Origin: Flavobacteriaceae bacterium
Lineage (GTDB): Bacteria > Bacteroidota > Bacteroidia > Flavobacteriales > Flavobacteriaceae
Length of the DNA: 64,000 bases
Assembly: GCA_018402135.1 (NCBI GenBank)
Contig: JAGYJF010000002.1
Span: 248,001 to 312,000 of the forward strand
Direction of reading: 5' to 3'
The position numbers and the translations under genes were made by a program. This document shows, one piece after another, positions 58,099 through 64,000 of this stretch (the first letter of the stretch is position 1; each line of letters begins with the position of its first letter). The notes beneath the pieces were generated by a model that saw only the letters and a list, made by a program, of their open reading frames with translations, was not told the DNA's origin and did no database searches.

Positions 58099-59259
58099 AT
58101 GTCTCAAATAAAAACAACTGACGAATTTCAACACTTATTTGAAATAGATGCCAATCTCAACCGATTGGTTAAAAATATTGAATTGCTTAATTATATCAAT
58201 CCGCAAAATATTGAAAGCGAAAAAAAGCAATTTTTCAGTTCAAAATATACTTACGAACCACAACTTAAATACCCAAAAATCAAATTCAATGGGTACAAAT
58301 TGCACCGATTGTTTTTTTCACAACGACTAGAGCGCATTCAGGATGAAGACATCAAGCAATTGTATGAAGACATCATTTACGAATACTCTGGTTTGGTAGA
58401 ATGCATTCAAACTATTGGGCAAGGTCGGAAATTTTATTACAATAGCTTAAAGAGCTTTGGCTCACCAACCCAGCGCAGTATTGACAATGCTAATTTTATA
58501 CTGCGGTTTAGTGATTCGGAATTTGATGAAGATTTACTACCCTTATACAACGTGTATGATGCCAAGGCCTATTTTGAAGATTTTTCCAAGCGCTATGATT
58601 TCAACTACACAGTAAAATTATCAAATAACCTTTCAGCAGCCGCAATGGTATTAAGCAATTCGAAAATGCTGGTACTGCGCAAAAATCATAAGTTTAGCAA
58701 AAATCAACTAAAGGTCTTGGCAAATCACGAAATCGGTGTTCATTTAGTTACCACCTTTAATGCTTTTGAACAGCCTTTGAAAATATTCGCTAACGGATTA
58801 CCCAATAACGTAGAAACACAAGAAGGCTTAGCAGTCTATTCCGAATTTATGAGTGGTTGCTTGACTATTGAAAGATTAAAGGAACTGTCGTACCGAGTGA
58901 TAGCTGTTGACAGTTTACACAAAGGATTTACTTTCGCCGATACTTTCGATTTGCTCTATAGTCAACATAAACTAAATAAAGACAAGGCTTTTGGTATCAC
59001 ACTTCGGGTGCATCGCGGTGGCGGTTTTACCAAAGACCACTTGTATCTATCTGGATTAACCACTGTTTATAATTATGCCAACAACGGTGGTGATTTGGGA
59101 TTATTGCTAACTGGCAAGTCTTCAATAGAATATTTAGATACCATTAAAAAATTACAAACTAAAGGATTGGTAATTAAACCCAAACATTATACCGATGCTT
59201 ATTTTTCAAATGACAACGCCAACAATAACTTGGAGTTTATTTTAAAAAGCTTAAAATAA
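58099..59259 (+). CDS. QEGLA-motif (MATCAP-like) metallopeptidase
   Basis: The 386 residues belong to the family annotated flavohemoglobin expression-modulating QEGLA motif protein. The motifs seen are NHEIGVH (HExxxH zinc site), TQEGLAVYSE (QEGLA) and RVHRGGGFTKDHLYLSGL. Eukaryotic relatives (MATCAP) are tubulin carboxypeptidases that remove C-terminal tyrosine, so this protein is probably a carboxypeptidase; its bacterial substrate is unknown. No signal peptide is present. It is the last gene of the cluster and may act on the ATP-grasp ligase product. Confidence 0.85.
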   Translation: MSQIKTTDEFQHLFEIDANLNRLVKNIELLNYINPQNIESEKKQFFSSKYTYEPQLKYPKIKFNGYKLHRLFFSQRLERIQDEDIKQLYEDIIYEYSGLVECIQTIGQGRKFYYNSLKSFGSPTQRSIDNANFILRFSDSEFDEDLLPLYNVYDAKAYFEDFSKRYDFNYTVKLSNNLSAAAMVLSNSKMLVLRKNHKFSKNQLKVLANHEIGVHLVTTFNAFEQPLKIFANGLPNNVETQEGLAVYSEFMSGCLTIERLKELSYRVIAVDSLHKGFTFADTFDLLYSQHKLNKDKAFGITLRVHRGGGFTKDHLYLSGLTTVYNYANNGGDLGLLLTGKSSIEYLDTIKKLQTKGLVIKPKHYTDAYFSNDNANNNLEFILKSLK

Positions 59260-59588
59260 ACACTACCATAAAAGGTTAAATCCATTATTGTGACATGTTT
59301 TTCAAAAAGCAGCCTACGTTTTGAATTGCGGAAGATGAAATTAATGTTTTCATTAACTTGTTATACAACCAATTGAAGTATGCATTTTATAGAGGATTTA
59401 TGCATAAGCACTTTATTCAACAATTATTTAAGGCCATATATCGAGAATCTTGTTTTCAATTGAGAGGCTTGAAGTACATTTACCATATCAAAATAATGTG
59501 CTATTAATCAATATTATTCCCTCAATAATATTTACAAATTTTTATTTTGAATAGGTTAAATTAGTTTTTAAGTTAGTTGTTAAATTAG
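59260..59588. other. Noncoding gap
   Basis: About 330 AT-rich bases separate the QEGLA gene from the terminator at 59589. I see no convincing open frame or RNA. It holds a small hairpin (TTAATG at 59341, CATTAA at 59351) and a 10-bp direct repeat GTTAAATTAG (59555-59564 and 59579-59588). Confidence 0.4.
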
Positions 59589-59617
59589 AAAAAGCCCTTT
59601 ACTCGAGGGCTTTTTTT
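59589..59617. terminator. Bidirectional intrinsic terminator
   Basis: AAAAAGCCCT (59589-59598) and AGGGCTTTTT (59606-59615) form a 10-bp stem with T-runs in both directions. It overlaps the stop codon of the DCC-family gene (minus) and follows the gap after the QEGLA gene (plus). Confidence 0.8.
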
Positions 59618-60032
59618 ATGTAAGAAACTTTTCTTTTAATTCTGGGGTAGGAATCATACAATTGTCTTTTTTTCCATACCATTGATAACGATTTTTAGCG
59701 ATATAATCATACACCCAGTTTCGAATAAATGTTGGAACAATTAAAAATATAGCCAATAAATTAATGGGAAAACCCATTTTGGATGCAATTTTTAAAGCGG
59801 CAGTTGATTTTAAAGAAACACCTTTTTCGGGCTCATACAATATGATGGAGTCTATTTTACTGTTGTCAATTCTAAATTCTTTTAAAACAGCTTTAGCCGT
59901 TTCTCCTTGTAAGGCGGTGAAAAGGAACTTATTCTTTTTATCGTGTTTAATAACAAACTGCACACTGTTATTGCAGAGGTTGCAAACACCGTCAAATAAA
60001 ATAAGATTTTTATGATTTGGAATATATGCCAT
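59616..60032 (-). CDS. DCC-family thiol-disulfide oxidoreductase
   Basis: The protein (138 residues from the ATG at 60032) has the DxxCxxC signature in LILFDGVCNLCNNSV near residue 12, then FTALQGETAKAVL, and the late segment YRWYGKKDNCMIPTPE-like with WYG. The family (DUF393) has a thioredoxin-like fold, and its role is not well defined. An ATG at 60050 lies inside mutS2; the ATG at 60032 starts one base after its stop. It is cotranscribed with mutS2. Confidence 0.87.
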   Translation of the reverse strand: MAYIPNHKNLILFDGVCNLCNNSVQFVIKHDKKNKFLFTALQGETAKAVLKEFRIDNSKIDSIILYEPEKGVSLKSTAALKIASKMGFPINLLAIFLIVPTFIRNWVYDYIAKNRYQWYGKKDNCMIPTPELKEKFLT

Positions 60033-60033
60033 T

Positions 60034-62199
60034 CTAATTTCTTTCCACAAGTTCTAATAAATCAAGATTTACATTGGTTGTAAATATACCATAGTTAACT
60101 GTGGCTTTGTTCTTCTCAATAATATCAATGCTACCAACAGCCTTTCCGTCATGCATTCTCACACGATCGCCAACTTTTAAAACAGGTTTTGGTGGTTCTG
60201 GTTTATTAGCCAATTTAATTTTCGCTTCCTTTTTGTTCTTTCTTATAACTTCTACTTTTTGTTCGGCTTCAAGCTTTACAATAGTTTCTTTGGCTTTTTG
60301 TGCCTGCCTTTGTTTTGCTGAAACTTTTTCTCGCTTCGAATTTTCAACCTGAACCAATTTGAACAACTCGTCCATCAAATCACGTTTGCGTTTGTTGTTA
60401 AAAAACTTGTCTGCAATATCATTAAATTTTTGACCAAGATAAATGAGCCGTTGATTGCTATCATAAAGCTCTTGGTAACTCTCCAATTTTTTTTGAATCT
60501 TTATATTAGTTTCCTCCAGCTTATCGGCTTCAATTTGCTTTTTTCGTTCGTTTTCCTTGAGAGATTGCTCAGTTTTTTCAAGCTTACTGCGTTCTTTCTG
60601 AAGCTTGGCTATGGTGGCATCAAAACGCACTTTACCGCGCTCGATTTTCTTTTTGGCACGATTTACCAAACTAAAAGGAATCCCGTTTTTTTGAGCCACT
60701 TCAAAAGTGAAAGAACTGCCAGCTTGACCTAAGGCGAGCTTGTAAATGGGCTCCAGACTTTTCTCGTCAAACATCATATTGGCATTAAGCATCGCTGGTA
60801 ACTCATTTGCCAATACTTTTAAATTGGAGTAGTGGGTTGTGATAATTCCGTAGGCATTGCGATGGTAAAATTCTTCTAAAAAAGTTTCAGCCAAAGCGCC
60901 ACCTAATTCAGGGTCGCTTCCCGTACCAAATTCGTCTATTAAAAATAAGGTTTTATCGTTGCATTTCTTCAGAAAATAATTCATTTGTTTAAGTCTATAG
61001 CTATACGTACTCAAATGATTTTCAATAGATTGATTGTCGCCTATATCCGTCAAAATTCTTTCAAAAAAACATACATTACTGCGCTCGTGTACCGGAATAA
61101 GCAATCCGCTTTGGAGCATCACTTGCAACAAACCAACCGTTTTTAAGGTAATACTTTTACCGCCAGCATTGGGCCCAGAAATAACGATAATCCGATTTTC
61201 CTCATCAAGCCTTATAGATTGGGGATATGTTTTTTGATTTTGTTTTTTATTAGAAACTAACAATAAGGGGTGAAAGGCATCTATAAGCGACAATTCCATA
61301 TGCTGATTGCGTTCGGGCAAGACAGCATTGATACTATTAGCGTATTTAGCCTTGCTATAAATGGTATCGATACGCGTTAAAAAAGTTTGATAATCTTTAA
61401 GAAGTTCAATAAACGGTCTTAAAAAATTGGTTAATTGTTTTAAAATCCGTTCAATTTCTTCTTTCATATCATATTCCAAGTTTTGAAGTTCTCTAGTATA
61501 TCTAAAAGTAGCTTCAGGTTCAATATATACAATACTTCCAGTTTTACTACTGCCCATTATTGTACCTTTCACCTTTCGCCGATGCATTGATTTTACAGCT
61601 AAAACACGACGATTATCAACGACGCTTTCTTTAATTTCATCTAAATAATCACTGGCATTACTAGTGGTAAGCGCCACATTAAAACTTTGGTTTATCTTTC
61701 CTTTAATATTGTTTGCTGCACGACGCAATTGATATAAGGTATCGGATGCGCGGTCTTTTACGTCACCATATTTATCGATAATGGCATCTATTTCGGTAAT
61801 AATTACTTTGGTGGCTTCTACACTTTGAGAAAACTCAAACAAGTTAGGGTAATAGTCTTTAAATTTTTCAAGAAACTTAATAAGGTTATTCGACGATTCT
61901 GAAATATTAGATATTTTTCTAAAACTCTGGGTTTCTAAAAATGAGTTTTCAATATTTAAAAGTTTTATTTCGTGAGAAATAGGCTCAAATCCATGGTTCG
62001 GAATGCGATTATCATTGGCGAATGACGCTAAATATTCATTTGTTAAAAGCAATGATTCTTCTAAAGAATTTGGATTTGATATTGGTTCAATAGCCAATAC
62101 TTGAGCTTTGCCCAACGAAGTTATACTATGCTCAGCAACCTGATCGAGTACTGTATTGAACTCAATGTCTTCTAATGTTTTTTTATGGATGTTAATCAT
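60034..62199 (-). CDS. mutS2: MutS2-type ATPase lacking the Smr domain
   Basis: The 721-residue protein has an N-terminal core and clamp region (about 1-310) and a MutS ATPase domain with Walker A GPNAGGKS (about 340), DEFGTGSDPELGGAL and TTHYSNLK. A long coiled coil follows (about 510-670; KKKIERGKVRFDATIAKLQ). The end (KVGDRVRMHDGKAVGSI) is a KOW-like strand module; the C-terminal Smr nuclease domain of Bacillus MutS2 is missing. MutS2 acts in anti-recombination or on stalled, collided ribosomes. An exact -7 element is 25 bases before the ATG. Confidence 0.94.
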   Translation of the reverse strand: MINIHKKTLEDIEFNTVLDQVAEHSITSLGKAQVLAIEPISNPNSLEESLLLTNEYLASFANDNRIPNHGFEPISHEIKLLNIENSFLETQSFRKISNISESSNNLIKFLEKFKDYYPNLFEFSQSVEATKVIITEIDAIIDKYGDVKDRASDTLYQLRRAANNIKGKINQSFNVALTTSNASDYLDEIKESVVDNRRVLAVKSMHRRKVKGTIMGSSKTGSIVYIEPEATFRYTRELQNLEYDMKEEIERILKQLTNFLRPFIELLKDYQTFLTRIDTIYSKAKYANSINAVLPERNQHMELSLIDAFHPLLLVSNKKQNQKTYPQSIRLDEENRIIVISGPNAGGKSITLKTVGLLQVMLQSGLLIPVHERSNVCFFERILTDIGDNQSIENHLSTYSYRLKQMNYFLKKCNDKTLFLIDEFGTGSDPELGGALAETFLEEFYHRNAYGIITTHYSNLKVLANELPAMLNANMMFDEKSLEPIYKLALGQAGSSFTFEVAQKNGIPFSLVNRAKKKIERGKVRFDATIAKLQKERSKLEKTEQSLKENERKKQIEADKLEETNIKIQKKLESYQELYDSNQRLIYLGQKFNDIADKFFNNKRKRDLMDELFKLVQVENSKREKVSAKQRQAQKAKETIVKLEAEQKVEVIRKNKKEAKIKLANKPEPPKPVLKVGDRVRMHDGKAVGSIDIIEKNKATVNYGIFTTNVNLDLLELVERN

Positions 62200-62223
62200 A
62201 GTGTAATGACGGCAACTTTTTTA

Positions 62224-62231
62224 CAAATTTA
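62224..62231 (-). promoter_or_regulatory. -7 element TAAATTTG of mutS2
   Basis: Exact TAnnTTTG match on the minus strand, 25 bases before the ATG at 62199. Confidence 0.55.
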
Positions 62232-62284
62232 GACAATAGAACTAAAAATACCTGTGTATTTAATATTTGTATTAACAGTATTAT

Positions 62285-62292
62285 TATTTTTG
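62285..62292 (+). promoter_or_regulatory. -7 element TATTTTTG of ung
   Basis: Exact TAnnTTTG match on the plus strand, 16 bases before the ATG at 62308, with a TTTG about 15-18 bases upstream. Confidence 0.5.
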
Positions 62293-62307
62293 ATTTTAAA
62301 GAACTAA

Positions 62308-62979
62308 ATGAAAGTTAACATAAATAAATCGTGGCTTCCCTATATAAGAGATGAATTTTCGAAGCCATATTTTTTAGAGCTGGTAGATTTTGTAAAAACT
62401 GAATACCAGTCTTATACTTGCTTCCCAAAAAGCGATCTAATTTTCAATGCATTTGAACATTGTGAATTTAACAATCTTAAGGTCGTTATTATAGGCCAAG
62501 ATCCGTATCACGGTGTAGGTCAAGCCAACGGATTGTGTTTTTCTGTAAACGATGGCATTTTGCATCCACCGTCATTAATAAACATATTGAAAGAATTGGA
62601 GAGCGATTTACAATTACCATATCCTAAATCCGGTAATTTAGAACCCTGGGCCAAACAAGGGGTGTTACTTTTAAACGCGACTTTGACTGTGAGGAGTGGT
62701 ATTGCAGGAAGTCATCAAAATAAAGGCTGGGAACTATTTACGGATAACATTATTAAAGTGGTAAGCGAACATAAAGCCAAGGTGGTTTTTTTACTTTGGG
62801 GAAATTTTGCGAAGCGAAAGGCCGCTTTAATTGATGAAAACAAACATCACATTTTAACCACAGGTCATCCGTCGCCTTTGAGTGCTAATAGAGGATTCTG
62901 GTTTGGAAATAGGCATTTTAGCAAAACTAACTGCCTGTTGGAGCAAGCTGCTCAGAAAACGATTGATTGGTCGCTGTAA
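62308..62979 (+). CDS. ung: Uracil-DNA glycosylase
   Basis: It removes uracil from DNA to start base-excision repair. The 223 residues are of family 1: catalytic Asp65 in GQDPYHGVGQANGL, LLLNATLTV, VFLLWGNFAKRK and the His loop HPSPLSANRGFWFGNRHFSK. The length is normal. It is divergent from mutS2, with 108 bases between the starts. A small gene on the other strand overlaps its 3' end by 53 bases. Confidence 0.97.
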   Translation: MKVNINKSWLPYIRDEFSKPYFLELVDFVKTEYQSYTCFPKSDLIFNAFEHCEFNNLKVVIIGQDPYHGVGQANGLCFSVNDGILHPPSLINILKELESDLQLPYPKSGNLEPWAKQGVLLLNATLTVRSGIAGSHQNKGWELFTDNIIKVVSEHKAKVVFLLWGNFAKRKAALIDENKHHILTTGHPSPLSANRGFWFGNRHFSKTNCLLEQAAQKTIDWSL

Positions 62980-63112
62980 CGCGGGTTTCAGAAAATAAAA
63001 CCTTAGGTGGTTTTGAAACTGATTTTACATTTGATTTGTTGCAACTAAAAGCCAACAAAAGGAAATTAAAAGCTACTAAAACTGATAAAATAAGAGTAAT
63101 TGTCAAAGCCAT
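62927..63112 (-). CDS. Small putative lipoprotein or membrane-anchored peptide
   Basis: The 61-residue product begins with a hydrophobic segment (LTITLILSVLVAFNFLLLAFSC) whose cysteine follows an A-F-S pattern close to a lipobox, followed by a Lys/Ser/Thr-rich polar tail ending SEQLAPTGS. I recall similar flavobacterial small proteins with this ending but cannot prove a family. An exact -7 element (TACATTTG) lies 41 bases before the ATG, which supports a real gene. The plus-strand frame over the same bases has no such support. Confidence 0.5.
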   Translation of the reverse strand: MALTITLILSVLVAFNFLLLAFSCNKSNVKSVSKPPKVLFSETRVTATNQSFSEQLAPTGS

Positions 63113-63152
63113 AAATATTATTTTTTTGTTCTTATCAGAAAACAGGGTGTAA

Positions 63153-63160
63153 CAAATGTA
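63153..63160 (-). promoter_or_regulatory. -7 element TACATTTG of the small gene
   Basis: Exact TAnnTTTG match on the minus strand; predicted start of transcription near 63148. Confidence 0.4.
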
Positions 63161-63268
63161 ATAAAATTGTTGAATTGTAGATACTTATATTTAAAAAAGT
63201 TAATAGTTTCTTAAATAAATTCTACTAAAAACCATTTTCATCGGTTAATTTCAGCCTTTATGCTTAAT

Positions 63269-64000
63269 CTAGGTTGCAAAAGAATGCACAAAGTCTTGGT
63301 ATGACTTCCTCTCCACAATGAGCCCTAATGACTTTAATTTACCTTGAACTTGGTAAATTTCATCTTGAGAAATTTGTTTTTGTGACCATTCGGTAAGCCT
63401 TAACCATTCTTGTATATCTTCAAGTTTTTGGCAATATCGATTGGCTAAAGTTTGATCGATACTTGGAATGGTTTTAAACGCAATCGTTGTATCGTTTATG
63501 ATGCGCAAAATAGTTTTCAACATCTCATTGTGATTTTCAATAAAATTTTGACTTGCCGCTATCACAAAGCATGGCCATGGCGTAGGGCAACTTCCGATTA
63601 ATTTAAACGTGTTGTCATCGACTAAAGGCTTGGTTGTGAATTTCTCCCACATAAAATAGTCCGACTCACCTTTCGTAAGACTTTCAACAGCGCCATCGAG
63701 ATTTTTTATAACCTCAAATTGCAGATCAGTGCTAATGTCCCAACCATTGTTTTCTGCATTTACAAAAGCCATTAAATGCGACCCTGAACCATATCTACTG
63801 ATTGCTGCCTTTTTTCCTTTTAAATCTTCAATGGTGGACAAATGTGAATTTCCAGCGGCATGAATGCCCCAAATTAAAGGTGACTTCACAAATACTTGAA
63901 CTATTTTACTTGAATTTCCTTCTACTATATCCTTAACAATGCCTTCGGTTAGTATAACGGCTAAATCCAAAGTTCCATTTCGTAGGTCCTTAGTCATTTC
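63269..64000 (-). CDS. ABC-type substrate-binding protein (5' end outside window)
   Basis: The frame is open to the window edge; an internal ATG at 63997 is preceded by a sense codon (Glu), so the true start lies beyond 64000. The visible 243 residues match NMT1/SsuA-type periplasmic-binding folds: LDLAVILTEGI, IWGIHAAGNSHLSTIEDLKGKKAAISRYGSGSHLMAFV, and a C-terminal helical lobe. Whether it has a signal peptide cannot be seen. Related proteins bind small organic ions or precursors of thiamine; ligand unknown. Confidence 0.82.
   Translation of the reverse strand, partial: EMTKDLRNGTLDLAVILTEGIVKDIVEGNSSKIVQVFVKSPLIWGIHAAGNSHLSTIEDLKGKKAAISRYGSGSHLMAFVNAENNGWDISTDLQFEVIKNLDGAVESLTKGESDYFMWEKFTTKPLVDDNTFKLIGSCPTPWPCFVIAASQNFIENHNEMLKTILRIINDTTIAFKTIPSIDQTLANRYCQKLEDIQEWLRLTEWSQKQISQDEIYQVQGKLKSLGLIVERKSYQDFVHSFAT

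Noticed and set aside
62997..63014. AAAACC/GGTTTT hairpin as ung terminator
   Set aside because: The stem is only six base pairs, there is no T-run, and it lies in the likely small gene.
62967..63152. Plus-strand 61-codon frame after ung
   Set aside because: It has no promoter signal or leader, and it opposes a minus-strand frame with better features.

Overview
The window is about 64 kb of an AT-rich bacterial chromosome from the Bacteroidota, most likely a marine member of the Flavobacteriaceae. The evidence is the gene content (HAEPLYID-family protein, DUF4159, flavobacterial TamB and LptD, BshA, GH3-beta-lactamase fusion, DCC-family protein, QEGLA-motif protein), the near absence of Shine-Dalgarno sequences, and several exact TAnnTTTG -7 elements, the promoter signature of this phylum. 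There are no rRNA, tRNA or CRISPR loci. One insertion sequence is present.

Region 1 (1-5770): a truncated HAEPLYID-family envelope protein with a small membrane-anchored partner, a secreted DUF4412-like protein, a helical protein next to an Hsp20 chaperone, and two exported thioredoxin-fold proteins.

Region 2 (5987-16098) is the most interesting part. It is a stress module with a six-gene minus-strand operon (small membrane protein, three tandem-domain universal stress proteins, an ATP-cone/Mrr-like nuclease, a beta-CASP metallo-hydrolase). Facing it are a TerB-like gene, a patatin-like lipase, a soluble PAS histidine kinase, a receiver-CRP/FNR fusion regulator and a fourth universal stress protein. 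A perfect palindrome of the form TGATA-NN-TATCA occurs three times: before hsp20 (3119), between the two divergent transcription units (11351) and before the last universal stress gene (15194). For three promoters a -7-like element lies at exactly the same distance (29.5 bases) from the palindrome centre, which puts the site at about -41.5. I infer a local regulon driven by the kinase and the fusion regulator, a compact analogue of FixL-FixJ-FixK.

Region 3 (16107-22780, minus): housekeeping genes for HAD phosphatase, methyltransferases (THUMP-like, TrmH-like, RsmE), an AI-2E-family exporter, a DUF4159 protein, a PpiC-type isomerase and TsaD. Divergent from tsaD is a large tamB (22922-27355).

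Region 4 (27504-35077): pfkA-gapA, then an N-acetylglucosamine kinase-like gene coupled to mgsA, facing guaC-ridA-lptD on the other strand.

Region 5 (35133-46941, plus): peptidoglycan amidase, MlaD-like lipid-transport protein, a split heterodisulfide-reductase-like Fe-S pair around a small HAD gene, two PH-domain membrane proteins, a GH3/beta-lactamase fusion and bshA (bacillithiol). An intact IS1182-family element (46942-48664) sits exactly at the bshA stop codon with a 5-bp target duplication.

Region 6 (48680-64000): outer-membrane barrel, FAD/Fe-S oxidase, LpxH-like phosphoesterase, aroC, a dicarboxylate symporter, then a tight four-gene cluster (GshB-like ATP-grasp, TerB-like, N-formylglutamate amidohydrolase-like, QEGLA/MATCAP-like metallopeptidase) that looks like a small pathway of unknown product. 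The window ends with a DCC-family protein and mutS2 opposite ung, a small putative lipoprotein, and a truncated substrate-binding protein.
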